From: Liolophura sinensis | Taxonomy: Eukaryota > Mollusca > Polyplacophora > Chitonida > Chitonidae | Reading direction: 5' to 3' | Assembly: GCF_032854445.1 (NCBI RefSeq) | Contig: NC_088306.1 | Span: 28,679,764-28,743,763, forward strand | Length of the DNA: 64,000 nt | Part shown: positions 22,091-35,849 of the stretch, in pieces | How the letters are laid out: each line of letters begins with the position of its first letter | Numbering within the stretch: position 1 is the first letter of the stretch | Program-made: the position numbers and the translations under genes | The notes under the pieces: generated by a model | What the model was told of the DNA's origin: nothing | What the model saw: the letters and a program-made list of their open reading frames with translations, nothing else | Database searches by the model: none

Positions 22091-25000
22091 ATATTCACAT
22101 CTGTGAGCACCATGGCACCAACATTCACAACTCTGAGTACCATCACACCAACATTCACATCTCTGAGCACCTTCGCACCAACATTCACAACTCTGAGTAC
22201 CATCACATTAACATTCACATCTGTGAGCACCAATGCACCAACATTCACATCTGTGAGCACCATCGCACCAACATTCACATCTGTGAGCACCATTGCACCA
22301 ACATTCACAACTCTGAGCACAATCACATCAAGATTCACATCTGTGAGCACTATCGCGCCAACATTCACATCTCTAAGCACCATGACACCAACATTCATAT
22401 CTGTGAGCACCATCGCACCAACATTTACATCTGTGAGCACAATCACACCAACATTCACATCGCTGAGCACCATCGCACCAACATTCACATCTGTGAGCAC
22501 CATCGCACCAACATTCACATCTCTGAGAACAATCACACAAACATTCACATCTCTAAGCACAATCACACCAACATTCACATCTCTGAGCACAATCACACCA
22601 ATATTCACATCGCTAATCCCCATCACACCGACATTTACATCTCTAAGCACCATCGCACCAACATTCACAACTCTGAGCACAATCACACCAAGATTCAAAT
22701 CTGTGAGCACCATCGCGCCAACATTCACATCTCTAAGCACCATGACACCAACATTCACATCTGTGAGTACCATTGCACCAACATTTACATCTGTGAGCAC
22801 AATCACACCAACATTCACATCGCTGAGCACCATCGCACCAACATTCACATCTGTGAGCACCATCGCACCAAAATTCACATCTCCGAGAACAATCACACAA
22901 ACATTCACATCTCTGAGCACAATCACACCAATATTCACATCGCTGATTCCCATCACACCGACATTTACATCTCTGAGCACCATCGCACCAACATTCACAT
23001 CTGTGAGCACCATTGTACAAACATTCACATCTGTGAGCACCATCGCACCAACATTCACATCTCTGAGCACAATCACACCAACATTCACATCTCTGAGCAC
23101 CATTGCACCAACATTTACATCTGTGAGCACAATCACACCAACATTCACATCGCTGAGCACCATCGCACCAACATTCACATCTGTGAGCACCATCGCACCA
23201 AAATTCACATCTCCGAGAACAATCACACTAACATTCACATCTCTGAGCACCATCGCACCAACATTCACATCTCTGAGCACAATCACACCAATATTCACAT
23301 CGCTGATCCCCATCACACCGACATTTACATCTCTGAGCACCATCGCACCAACATTCACATCTCTGAGCACCATTGCACAAACATTCACATCTGTGAGCAC
23401 CATCGCACCAACATTCACATCTCTGAGAACAATCACACCAACATTCACATCTCTGAGCACCATTGCACCAACATTCACATCTCTGAGCACCATCACACCA
23501 ATAATCACAACTCTAAGCACAATCATACCAACATTCACATCAGTGAGAACCATCACACCAACATTCACAACTCTGAGCACCATCACACTAACATTCACAT
23601 CTGTGAGCACCATCGCACCAACATTCACATCTCTGAGCACAATCACACCAATATTCAAATCTCTGAGTATCATCACCCCAACATTCACATCTCTGAGCAC
23701 CATCGCACCAACATTCACAACTCTGAGCACAATCACACCAAGATTCAAATCTGTGAGCACCATCGCGCCAACATTCACATCTCTAAGCACCATGACACCA
23801 ACATTCACATCTCTGAGCACAATCACACTAACATTCACATCTCTGAGCACCATTGCACCAACATTCACATCTCTGAGCACCATCACACCAACATTCACAA
23901 CTCTAAGCACAATCACACCAACATTTACATCTCTGAGCACCATCACAGCAACATTCACAACTCTGCGCACTATCACACCAATAATCACAACTCTAAGCAC
24001 AATCATACCAACAATCACATCAATGAGAACCATCACACCAACATTCACAACTCTGAGCACCATCGCACAAACATTCACAACTCTGAGCACCATCACACTA
24101 ACATTCACATCTGTGAGCACCATCGCACCAACATTCACATCTCTGAGCACAATCACACCAATATTCAAATCTCTGAGTATCATCACCCCAACATTCACAT
24201 CTCTGAGCACCATTGCACCAACATTTACAACCCTGAGCACCATTACACCAACATTCATAAATCTGAGCACAATCACACCAACATTCACATCACTGAGGAC
24301 CTTTATACCAACATTCACATCTCTGAGCACAATCACACCAATATTCACATCGTTGAGCACAATCACACCAATATTCACATCGCTGAGCACTATCACATCG
24401 ACATTTACATCTCTATGCACTATCGCACCAACATTCACATCTCCGAACACCATCACACCAACATTCACATCGCTGAGCACAATCACACCAACATTCACAT
24501 CGCTAAGCACTATTCCACCAACATTCACATCTCTGAGCACAATCACACGAACATTCACATCTCTGAGCACAATCACACCAACATTCACATCTCTGAGCAC
24601 AATCACACCAATATTCACATCGCTGAGCACCATCACACCAACATTCACATCTCTAAGCACTATCACATCAACATTCACATCTCTGAGCACCATCACACCA
24701 ACATTCACATCTCTAAGCACCATCACACCAAAATTCACATCCCTGAGGACCATTACACCAACATTCACATCTCTGAGCACAATCACACCAACATTCACAT
24801 CTCTGAGCACCATCACACCAACATTTACATCTCTGAGCACCATTACACCAGCTTTCACATCTCTAAGCACAATCACACCAACATTCACATCTCTAAGCAC
24901 AATCACACCAACATTCACATCTCTAAGCACTATCACACCAACATTTACATCTCTAAGCACAATCACACCAACATTTACATCTCTAAGCAATATCAGACCA

Positions 25001-26495
25001 ACATTCACATCTCTGGGCACAATCACACCAACATTCAAATCTCTGAGCACAATCACACCAACATTTAAATCTCTGATCACCATCACACTAACATTCAAAT
25101 CTCCGAGCACCATTACACCGACATTTACATCTCTAAGCACCATTACACCAATATTCACATCTCTGAGCACAATCACAGCAACATTCACATCTCTGAGCTC
25201 CATCACACCAACATTCACATCTCTGAGCACAATCACACCAACATTCACATCTCTAAGCTCTATCACACCAACATTCACATCTCTAAGCACCATCACACCA
25301 ATATTTACATCTCTGACGACGATTACACCAACATGCACATCTCTGAGCACCATCACACCAATATTCAAATCTCTGAGCTCCATCACACCAACATTCACAT
25401 CTGTGAGAACCATCACACCAACATTTACATCTCTGAGGACCATCACACCAACATTTACATCTCTGAGCACCATCACACCAACATTCACCTCTCTGAGCAC
25501 CATCACACCAACATTCACATCTCTGAGCAAAATCACACCAACATTCACATCTCTGAATACCATCGCACCAATATTCACATCTCTGAGCACCATTGCACCA
25601 ACATTCACATCGCTGAGCACCATCACACCATTATTTACATCTGTGAGTACCATTGCTAGAACACTTACAACTGTGAACATCATCACACCAACATTCATAT
25701 CTCTATGCACCATCACACCAACATTTACATTTGTGAGGACAATCGCACCAACATTCTCCTCACTGAGCACCATTACACCAACATTCACATCTCTGAGCAC
25801 CATCACACCAACATTCACACCTCTGAGCACCATCACAAAACATTCACAACTCTGAGCACCATCACACCAACATTCACATCTCTGAGCACAATCACACCAA
25901 CATTCACATCTCTGAGCACCATCACACCAACATTCACATCTGTGAGAACCATCACACTAACATTCACATCTCTGAGCACCATTACATTAACATTTACATC
26001 TCTTAGCACCATTACACCAACATTCACATCTCTGAGCACCATCACACCAACATTCACACCTCTGAGCACCATCACAAAACATTCACAACTCTGAGCACCA
26101 TCACACCAACATTCACATCTCTGAGCACAATCACACCAACATTCACATCTCTGAGCACCATCACACCAACATTCACATCTGTGAGAACCATCACACTAAC
26201 ATTCACATCTCTGAGCACCATTACATTAACATTTACATCTCTGAGAACCATCACACCAACATTCACATCTCTGAGCACCATCACACCAACATTCACATCT
26301 GTGAGAACCATCACACTAACATTCACATCTCTGAGCACCATTACATTAACATTTACATCTCTGAGAACCATCACACCAACATTCACATCTGTGAGCACAA
26401 TCACACCAACGTTCACATCTCTGAGTACCATGGCAACAACATTTACATCTCTGAGCACCATCGCACCATCATTCACATCTCTGAGCACCATCGAT
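22091..26495. repeat. Minisatellite D, 30-bp unit, about 147 copies
   Basis: The unit is like accaacattcacatctctga plus gcaccatcac. The + strand is rich in A and C. Higher-order copies: the variant ctaatcccc at 22613, ctgattccc at 22943 and ctgatcccc at 23303 (330 and 360 bp apart); aataatcacaa at 23501 and 23981 (480 bp). A one-base deletion (catcacaaaa) at 25831 recurs at 26070, a 239-bp duplication. The first unit continues colinearly from an element A copy. Confidence 0.95.
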
Positions 26496-26504
26496 CACCT
26501 TTAA

Positions 26505-26710
26505 TTTGTTTATTTATTTATCTGATTGGCGTTTTATGCCGCACTCAAGAATATTTCACTTATACGACGGCGGCCAGCATTATGGTGGGGGTAAACAGGG
26601 CAGAGCCCGGGGAAAACGCACGACCATCCGTAGGTTGCTGATAGACCTTCCCACGGACGAACGAAGAGGAAGCCAGCATGAGCTGGGCTTAAACACACAG
26701 CGACAGCAAG
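26505..26710 (-). mobile_element. SINE family 1, minus strand
   Basis: Minus-strand tail, the block gcgttttatgccgcactcaa, the gcggccagcattatggtggg segment and part of the head. It lies between the end of minisatellite D and the right part of element A. Confidence 0.8.
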
Positions 26711-26729
26711 GCATAATTTATTACAATTT

Positions 26730-26800
26730 AGTACATTCAATGGACGTCACTAATCTAAAATTACTCAAAATTATGTCGTGTCGTCACATTTAACAAAGAT
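26730..26800 (+). mobile_element. Element A, right part
   Basis: ggacgtcactaatctaaaat, tactcaaaatt and gtcgtcacatttaac match the 3' half of other A copies, resuming the element cut at 22090. Confidence 0.7.
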
Positions 26801-27182
26801 GTTTTTTAAATTTATGTTGACAGTTGATAAATCGTCAACTTCCACGATCAGACAGTCTGGAAAGAAAGGTTTTGGAATCAGAACAAAACTCGCCCCAATC
26901 ACTAGAGAGTACAGTGAATGTCGTAACTCACATGCGGAAGTTTCACATTTGGTTGGGTCACATGTGTTTTGCTTTTCAGGGATTATCATGATATAGTGAT
27001 GGCCTTAAATGACGCATGATAAACGCCACCGCTCTGACACCCTGTGTTTCATTTTCCCTTTTATAACAACCAGGTTTCATGTACTGATCCTTTGCTATGT
27101 TCCCTACACGCTCCAGTAGAATGTGAGCTAACGTAACCATGCAACTGTTAGTATTATGTGAAGTTTAGTTCCGCTGAGAAAA

Positions 27183-27515
27183 TGAGTTTGTGAGTGAGTG
27201 AGAGAGTAAGTGAGTGCTTGGGGTTTAACGTCTCACTTAACAATTTTTCGGACAGATGACGACGAAGAAATCCTTAGAGTGCATATCATGTGTCTCCTTG
27301 TTGCAGGACGGATTTCCACCGCTCTTTTATCTAGTGCTGCTTCACAGAGACGCCTTACCGAAGGCAAGTAAGTCGCACCGCCCGAGCCATTATACTGATA
27401 CGGGTCAACCAGTCGTTGGACTATCCCCTTCATGCTGAACGCCAATGTAAATTCCTCTTTAAAGTCTTAGATGTGACTCGACTCAGGATTGACCCTGGAT
27501 CTACCGCTCCTGAAC
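27183..27515 (-). mobile_element. SINE family 2, minus
   Basis: gagtgagtgagagag tail, acttaacaatttttcggaca, down to ggattgaccctggatctacc. Confidence 0.87.
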
Positions 27516-27774
27516 CGGACTGAGAAAATGAAGACATGTAAACCCTCGTGGGCGTGCTGCCTTATTCAGTTCGTATATTCCTTCCAAAATTAATGCATTA
27601 AAGACAGAAGCGAACAACCCGAATAATTATTTTACATGATTATGTTTTATTCACAGCGGCACGAATACACCCGTTAAATGTAGGACTCTCACCAATACTT
27701 TATAACGTTAACAAGTGCTTTAGACTTTATGCTACTCTGTGCATTTTTTGTTTCTACCAGTAAATTTTTCAGTC

Positions 27775-29660
27775 CAGTTATGAATCACTGGAGCAGCCCT
27801 GTTATGAATCACTGGAGCAGTCCTGTTATGAACCACAGGAGCTGTCCTGTTATGAACCACTGGAGCAGTCCTGTTATGAATCACTGGAGCAGACCTGTTA
27901 TGATCCACTGGAGCAGGCCTGTTATGAACCACTTTAGAAGCCCTGTTATGAACCACTGGAGCAGCCCTGTTATGAATCACTGGAGCAGTCCTGTTATGAA
28001 CCACTGGAGCTGTCCTGTTATGAATCACTGGAGCAGCCCTGTTATGAATCACTGGAGCAGCCCTGTTATGAATCACTGGAGCAGTCGTGTTATGAACCAC
28101 AGGAGCAGCCCTGTTATGAACCACTGGAGCAGCCCTGTTATGAATCATTGGAGCAGCCCTGTTATGAACCACAGGAGCTGCCCTTTTATGAACCACTGGA
28201 GCAGTCGTGTTATGAAGCACTGGAGCAGCCCTGTTATGAACCACTGGAGCAGCCCTGTTATGAACCACTGGAGTAGACCTTTTATGAACCACAGGAGCTG
28301 TCCTGTTATGAACCACAGGAGCTGTCCTTTTATGAACCACTGGATCAGTCGTGTTATGAACCACTGGAGCAGCCCTGTTATGAATCACTGGAGCAGTCCT
28401 GTTATGAACCACTGGAGCTGTCCTGTTATGAGCCACTGGAGCAGTCGTGTTATGAACCACTGGAGCAGTCCTGTTATGAACCACTGGAGTAGACCTTTTA
28501 TGAACCACAGGAGCTGTCCTGTTATGAACCACAGGAGCTGTCCTTTTATGAACCACTGGATCAGTCGTGTTATGAACCACTGGAGCAGCCCTGTTATGAA
28601 TCACTGGAGCAGTCCTGTTATGAACCACAGGAGCTGTCCTGTTATGAGCCACTGGAGCAGTCCTGTTATGAACCACTGGAGCAGTCCAGTTATGAGCCAC
28701 TGGAGCAGTCCTGTTATGAACCACTGGAGCAGTCCTGTTATGAGCCACTGGAGCAGTCTTGTTATAAACCACTGGAGCAGTCCAGTTATGAGCCACTGGA
28801 GCAGTCCTGTTATGAACCACTGGAGCAGTCCAGTTATGAACCACTGGAGCAGTTTTGTTATGAACCATTGGAGCAGCCCTGTTATGAACCAGAGGAGCTG
28901 TCCTGTTATGAACCACAGGAGCTGTCCTTTTATGAACCACTGGAGCAGTCGTGTTATGAACCACAGGAGCTGTCCTTTTATGAACCACTGGAGTAGACCT
29001 TTTATGAACCACAGGAGCTGTCCTGTTATGAACCACTGGATCAGTCGTGTTATGAACCACTGGAGCAGTCCTGTTATGAACCACTGGAGTAGACCTGTTA
29101 TGAACCACTGGATCAGTCCTGTTATGAACCACTGGAGCAGTCCTGTTATGAACCACTGCAGCCGTCCTGTTATGAACCACTGGAGCAGTCGTGTTATGAA
29201 CCACTGGAGCAGTCCTGATATGAACCGCTGGGGCAGTCCTATTATGAACCATTGGAGCAGTCGTGTTATGAGCCACTGGAGCAGCCCTGTTATGAACCAC
29301 TGGAGCAGTCCTATTATGAACCACTGGAGCAGTCTTGTTACAAACCGCTGGAGCAGTCCTGTTATGAATCACTGGAGAAGCCCTGTTATGAACCACAGGA
29401 GCAGTCATGTTATAAACCGCTGGAGCTGTCCTGTTTTGAACCACTGGAGCAGTCTTGTTTTGAACCACTGACGCAGTCCTGTTATGCACCACTGGAGCAG
29501 TCCTGTTATGAACCACTAGAGCAGTCCAGTTATGAACTACTGGAGCAGTCTTGTTATGAACCACTGGAGCAGTCCTGTTTTGAACCACTGGAGCAGTCTT
29601 GTTTTGAACCACTGACGCAGTCCTGCTATGAACCACTGGAGCAGCCGTGTTATGAACCAT
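27775..29660. repeat. Minisatellite E, 24-bp unit, about 79 copies
   Basis: The unit is like ctgttatgaaccactggagc plus agtc. Being 24 bp and stop-free it leaves frames open on both strands (580 and 646 codons), coding only 8-residue repeats. No promoter, flanking exon or composition suggests a real protein. Confidence 0.93.
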
Positions 29661-29664
29661 TTCG

Positions 29665-30999
29665 TACTTCAAAGTCAGACGGATTTATAATTCAAATGAA
29701 ATGCATGTATTTGGATGCAAATTTACATTACAAAAATGTATTACGTATTTGTCACATCTTTATTGAGAACATTATGTTTTCTTCTCCACTGACAAGTTGT
29801 GATGTAGGTATGACTGACTCTTGATTACACATAAACTGGTGTTGAAGGATACATGAAAAGGTACTGCTAAGCAAAGAGTATGGTTTTGGGAAAATGAAGA
29901 TATGCCCCCAAAATGAGAACATCTTTTCAGGTATATTTATATTTGCTAATAATCTTCCTAATTTGTGCACATTTTCCTTCAATGGTCGGTGATATTCTGA
30001 AATGACGTCATCAATGAACATACTGAGAACCCGAGGCCATCTTAGTTCGGATTCTCCCCAATAAACTAGTTCTGAAACAAATCGCCGCAGACTTCAACCC
30101 ATCAGGCTACTTAATTTCCAGTCCGACAGCTGAGAACCATAGGCAAACTATCTAGTTAATATATATTTGTGCATTCCAAAACGTTTCGGTACTTTTATAT
30201 GTTAGACCACACCATAAACTTCATATTAAGAAATAATAACCAAGCGTTTCATGTATCTCTTGCAATTAGCTTAACCTGAATCATCTTGTTTGACCTAACG
30301 GAAATGTCAGCTAACCCTGAGCTCACATCTGACAGCTGTTTCGCTTTCAAGACTTCGTAATAATGATTTCAAGAATCGGGTTGATAATAAAATTCTCACT
30401 TCAATAAAATCCCACCAATATAGTTCACATTGCTGCATAACGATGGTTTTGTGGATAAATTTGGCATAAAATTCTCCAAACAGTGCAATAGTGTTCATGG
30501 TAGAAATGATTACCATTTATAAAGCATGTAAGCGTTGCAAATTAGGTAGCACATTCAGCAAAAGTCAGTTTATTTTGATTTGTACCAACTGATGAGATAA
30601 ATTTATTGCCTTTTCCCCCAAAAAAGTATAACTGATACTAGTACATTAATTTTTCAGTTCACATTTTTCATCTTCTACGTGTACTTTCAGCTTGAATTCA
30701 GGGAGAACAATAAATTCACACTTTTCACAAAACGTGTGGTGTCTTTGCATTGCAAAGTCGTTACATTACTACATGTATGCCCTTTGGCTGGAGTAATGTT
30801 TCATTTAAGTTGAACATGGCCAAATTCAACAATAAGGTATGACGAAGAGGTCATGAAAAGTTGTTGGACAACAATCACACACCATTAATCTTGTGTCTTT
30901 GTGTAACGGACATTTCTTCTTTAAACTCGAATACGTTATTATAATTTGAATGAAAATGACAAATCAGACACAGTACCGAACACGATTACACAGCCCTGT
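29665..30999. other. No gene seen
   Basis: AT-rich sequence after minisatellite E; short ORFs without recognised domains. Confidence 0.5.
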
Positions 31000-31075
31000 T
31001 CGGTTTCTGCCACCATAATGCTGGCTGAAGTAGTATAAGTGAATTATTCGCGAGCACATTGTAAAACCCCGATGA
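31000..31075 (+). mobile_element. SINE family 1 fragment
   Basis: Only the 3' body (ccaccataatgctggctgaa to attgtaaaacccc). Confidence 0.6.
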
Positions 31076-31547
31076 GAAAAGTGTAACCAACATTCATGGA
31101 TAAAGCTGGTTTCCATGTTCATTAGAATCCTATTGCGATGATGCATATTAATACATCATTAATTAATTATTAATACAAGCACAGGCTTTGACAGAGTTGT
31201 TTCCATTTCCTGCCTTATCAACGTGACATTTAAATTAGCAACGTTGAAGATTTCTGTACAAAACGAATAGCAGCCATGATGTTATGTGAGAGTAGAGAGT
31301 GGCGCATGCGCTGTAAGTGTTTCAGCACTGACCACGTTAGTTCTGACCACGGCCCCATTTCGTTAGATGATGCATAGGAGAATATAGGCAAAGCTGTAAA
31401 CCTATTTCCTTCACATGAAGAAGAAAGGATTTACCAGGCAGTATTTTGTGAAGAATTCCTTAAATTGGTGAGCCTTTTCTACCTGATAAAGGAGCCATAC
31501 ATTACTGTTTTGGGTGTTTAACGTTTTTATTTTTGAAATATAAGCTT

Positions 31548-31760
31548 CAAGTCCGACATTCATATACCATTCGTAGTCCGTAAAGGCGTTCCAAGTCGAT
31601 AATCGTAAGATTCATTTCCAAAACAACGTTTAACACTAGCTCCAAAAGACATAGGTATGTAAGAAATTATACAAATAAGAAATAAAGCCGGTAACACACA
31701 AGAGAGAAGTGGTCTTCAGTTTTCAGTGATGCCGGGCAGACAGTGGATATTCCAGACATG
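31548..31760. repeat. Dispersed repeat C, diverged copy
   Basis: The same order of blocks (cgttccaagtcgataatcgt, acgtttaacactagctccaa) with many substitutions. Confidence 0.45.
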
Positions 31761-31937
31761 AAAGCGTTTCACTTACACATTGGTGTTCTGCACTAAATTT
31801 ATGAGTCAGAATAAATTCGTTACATGGCTATTCGGATATAGGATACGCAAATCTGTGGTGTCAATAATCCTCACACTGGGCGAAGTGACGCCTCGTCCAG
31901 TTTCACGATTACTGACACCACCGATTTGGGTATCCTA

Positions 31938-33046
31938 TTGTTGCGTAACCGTGTAGCTAGGGAGTCCGCCTTGCATGTGGTAGAGCGAAGACGTGCTTTT
32001 GAGTTTTCTTGGTGTATGATTATTTTCAGAGTTGCCTTTGTTATGTATGACTATTTAACGTTTTCATGTACTGTTAGTCTGCGGACCTTTGTGTTATATG
32101 TTATAAGCATAACAGGCCCTGTTATATATGTACAGCGCGGACCTGGCCGAAAGCACCTTGTTCAATGCTCTGTTTATTTAACTGGCTGTTCATTGGCTGT
32201 TAATTCTGTGTCTAAGAATAGTTGAATCCACCTGGCACGTATATAAGCCGTGTTTTCTGTGCAGAGAGGAGGTATTTTTGCTGCATCCACTGGGAGCCAG
32301 GAGAGTGTGAGACGCTCTCGTATCGAGTCCATTATGTTTATATGAGCTGGTGATGCCAGTTTCATTTGGGAGGACAGTTTTTTATGCCGGCACCGTTTGT
32401 GTACCACAGTAGTACTGATGTCTGGTTTATGTGAATTTCTGCGGAAGTCACGTTTATTGGTGTTCGGATCTTTATTATGATTATACAGTGTGGACTGTGT
32501 AATTTGTTTAACACGCTGACCTCACCTGACCGACAAGGTCGTCAAGGACTCTAAACTGAAGTTTTCAGTTTTGCAAAGGACGTTCGTTCTGCCACAAGGT
32601 GACATTACTCTACGTCTCTGAACGGCTCGTTTGTGAGCTTCTGCGGGAGCTGTGACTGATCTGAAGTGGACTATACCTCCATGCCTGTATTTACCCTGTG
32701 TTGTGCTCTGCGGGTGTGACGTCATTCAAAGGCTTGACTGTTCCAGTTCTGTGTAACCTGTGTTCGTGTTTGCTAACCTGGCGAAGTGCCTGTCTAGGAC
32801 AATTTGTGACTTGTGTGAATTGTGTGTTTATCCCATGGTCTTTACGTTGGATTTCCTGGAATACATTCCTTGGGATGCAAAGGTGAACTGGAAACTTGTA
32901 AAGACCGGTAATACTGATGTGTATGTTGTTGTTGTTGTTGAACTGTCTGTAAAACTGTACGTCTCATTTTATATATAAAGCATTGTTTACATTGTAATAT
33001 TACGTCACTGAGTCTGTTTTCTGTTGCCGTTTTCAATACCGTAACA
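31938..33046 (+). other. Possible solo LTR or promoter-bearing repeat
   Basis: Starts tgttgcgtaac and ends ccgtaaca, enclosing a clear TATA box. Length and layout suit a Gypsy-type LTR, but no 5-bp target duplication was found and no second LTR is in the window. Confidence 0.25.
32240..32247 (+). promoter_or_regulatory. TATA box inside the possible LTR
   Basis: TATATAAG, followed by GC-containing sequence and a plausible start about 30 bp on. It is the best TATA match seen in this gene-poor interval. Confidence 0.35.
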
Positions 33047-33966
33047 CTTTGTATACTTGACTCTACATAGTTTGTGTGTGTGTGTTCTTATACAAAAGTT
33101 TGAAGTTTAACTTGATTTGTTTTTTTCCCTTTTTCTGCATATTGTATAATGTTAAGCCTAGGTTAATGTTTAGGAGATATTTAGGCTGTTTTGATTGTAT
33201 ATACAGTCTTTCAGCAATACCAACATGGGCTCCTGCTGTTCATGCCAATTGCTGTGCACTGCGCCACAACACACCTAACTCTCGTTAGAACAACAAATTA
33301 GGTTCCCTGTCCGTGTCGTCTTGCACGAAGTTTCACCTGTACAGTCAATAGCTGTTTCTGCTTGTTTACCATGGAAGGGTCTGATTATTTCCATGAATTC
33401 TGACATGGAATATGTGCTAAGCACTCTCCACTCGGGTAAACGTCGAACTAACCCAATGAACCAGGATGTGGCAGGTAGATGTAATAAAAGCTCGTCTGGC
33501 GCTTCATCTGTTTCTGCTATCAAGGGAACTACTGTATTTATGAAAGCGATTAGTAAGTAGTCATTGAGAAACTAAGCCCACTGAGATTAGATAAAGCTCT
33601 AGAGCAGGTTATTTAAATGGCACATTAAAATCTGTCAAACGACTGTCTGCTGGTAATTTGGCTATTGAATGTAATAACACTAGACACACCCATTCCCTTC
33701 TCGCATGTACCAACATTATAAAAGTTGGCGTCAGATGCTTTCAGAATGAAAAAGCAGTTGTAAAAGGGGTGATTTGGGTTTTGGCTGATGAATGCAATGA
33801 AAATGAAATCACATAGTATTTTCCTAGGCATAAGGTAATACATGTTGAGTGCATGCTTCGCAGAGATAAATCGTAATCTGTACATGTTCAGTTCCACCTA
33901 GAGTCTTAACCTGGTATAATTACTATTCCATTTAAGCAGTTTTCTGTAAACCAATATATTCTGCGT

Positions 33967-34200
33967 GTGGTGCGTTGTTTCTGGTTTCAGAGAATGGGCC
34001 GCATAGCAGCTGACTGCAAGGTTGGTGAAAGGTGTGCCAGATGTGATTCGATTGCCCCAATATGGATTCACTCAAATGTTGTAACTGTAAAGATAACCAC
34101 TCTGCCGCCTTCGGTGGCTTTCCTGAGGCCAACACGGCCTAGTATATCAAAACCGTACAAAGATTATCTTTTGCAGAGGCATTAAGGATTGTAAGAAACG
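33967..34200 (+). pseudogene. LINE gag-like (zinc-knuckle) fragment
   Basis: Reads CFWFQRMGRIAADC then GERCARCDS, a CCHC knuckle with its second Cys changed to Phe, then shifts frame to NCKDNHSAAFGG and SFAEALRIVRN. It resembles ORF1 of I- or Jockey-type LINEs and is distinct from the LINE at 50.4 kb. Confidence 0.55.
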
Positions 34201-34649
34201 ACTCCCAAAATTTTAAGAAGCCAGTTCGAAAAAACATGAATTAGGGACTACAGGTGCGGAGAAGTCGTCCCATCTCATCTCAAGCTCCCGGTGATATGAC
34301 CACTGTAAGCACTTCTAAACCGAGAGAAACGGCAAGTACAGCTAAATGCAGTGTACAGTTCGATGTATAACCTTCATCATTGACATTTTTTGTATTCCTT
34401 AAAGCTGAGAAAAGGAATTGTGTCTTCAGCTAGTCTCTGTCTTGGAGAAGACACTATCTCACTTTGATCCTTTCTCTCAGTGTTATAATCCGGTAGCCTA
34501 GACGCTGCTCATGAATCTTCGTGTTTCCGTGCCAACAGCAATGTCGTTCTTTTTACTTCATTAAAATTTCTAGAGTTTATATGCTCAAGGCCAGGAGTAA
34601 AATATACATTTAATCCAACCGACTTGCCCGATGAAATTTGTTACAGGAT

Positions 34650-34860
34650 CTATGCGTGGAAACAGACATTCGTATAACAGCCGTCAATCAATAAGGACGT
34701 TTCAGGTGAATAATCGCAAGGCCAGTTCCCAAAAGCGACGTAGAACACAAACCGCTTGAGGACTATCGAAGTATATAAATCACGAAAATAGGACGGAATC
34801 ATCCAAAGAGAGGCAGTCAACAGTGTTCAATGATGTTGAAAAGATCAGTTACTTGGACTA
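34650..34860. repeat. Dispersed repeat C, copy 2
   Basis: aaacagacattcgtataaca ... aaataggacggaatcatcca. Confidence 0.65.
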
Positions 34861-35027
34861 CTGTCGACTTGTGTTTCTGACACTGCCATATTTGACATTA
34901 CTCCCAAGTCCTAGTATAATATAAACCGCCACAAATGAGTGTTATTTCTTCTAGTATGTGACCTCACTGCAGAGTGGTTTTGTTTGGTGTTAGGAAATTT
35001 TGTTAAAAACAGCAATGTATTTCGTTC

Positions 35028-35290
35028 GCTGAGACAGTAGTGTAGGCTGTGTTACTGCGTGGAGGTTGTTCTAACCACGTGTTGGTGCATCTATTGTTTA
35101 ACAAAAATTACTCTTCACGCCCATTGTCCAACATGCGCCTTGTTTTTGAACAATTAATTTGAGACATTGAGCTCTTGGTGGCGACACTGAGCTTATAGAG
35201 TTAAACATTATGCATTAGAAAACGTATTCTGCCTGCATTTTCTTTCCAATAATACAGACGTGTAACGTATCAATGTGTAGTGCTTGTCTT
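35028..35290 (-). repeat. Dispersed repeat G, inverted copy
   Basis: Begins gctgagacagtagtgtaggc and then tgtgttactgcgtgga, the reverse complement of 3862 backwards. Confidence 0.6.
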
Positions 35291-35684
35291 GTTACAAATC
35301 ACTAAAGAAAGGCAATTCTTTACGGTACTATGTATCCCTGGTGAGAACGAAAGTTTGAGACTGCAATGGCGTAAAAAATTCTCTATTTTTTCCGGTTTAT
35401 GACAGTGCCTCTGGTTTTAAGGATCAATACACCACGGCAAGATATTTTCATCGCATTCTGAAAGTAGCTTATTAAACTGAGCTGGTCTTATTTTCATTGG
35501 ACGACAAAATTAACCGTGTTAATGCGTTAATCAGAACCCGTCGCATGACTACAGTAGAAATAGACCAGTGGATACAACAAATAGAAACATGCGAACGCGG
35601 ATTACACGAACTGTCATTGTGCCAAATACTAAATAGTACTTGGTCTAGTGGTTTGTAGATGTAAATATTTATTCTGTTCAGTGA

Positions 35685-35710
35685 ACACACACACACACAC
35701 ACACACACAC
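35685..35710. repeat. (AC)n microsatellite
   Basis: Thirteen AC units. Confidence 0.95.
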
Positions 35711-35849
35711 GCCCGCGTGCCATACAGGTTCCCTGAGATATTTGCTCGCACAAAGACCGCTGCGTGAGTTTGTATGACTTGTTTAAGTAGGACATATTAC
35801 AACAAATAGACATGTATATAAATTTTAAAACAAATATTTTAACCACTAA

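Noticed and set aside
22733-23020. Minus-strand Cys-rich ORF (CECWCDGA-type repeats) resembling a secreted Cys-rich peptide
   Set aside because: It is a third frame of the 30-bp array; the Cys spacing is dictated by the repeat.
22091-26495. CRISPR-like array
   Set aside because: Repeats are contiguous with no unique spacers, and the genome is eukaryotic.
22078-26504. Open frames of about 1,250 codons on each strand
   Set aside because: 30-bp repeat translated as 10-residue repeats. Both strands are open and there are no start context, exons or domains.
27729-29824. ORFs of 580, 646 and 190 codons with 8-residue repeats
   Set aside because: Translations of the 24-bp minisatellite E in different frames.
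31938-33046. Confident solo LTR
   Set aside because: Terminal TG/CA-like ends and a TATA box are present, but flanking 5-bp repeats do not match and no internal region is seen. Kept only as a low-confidence feature.
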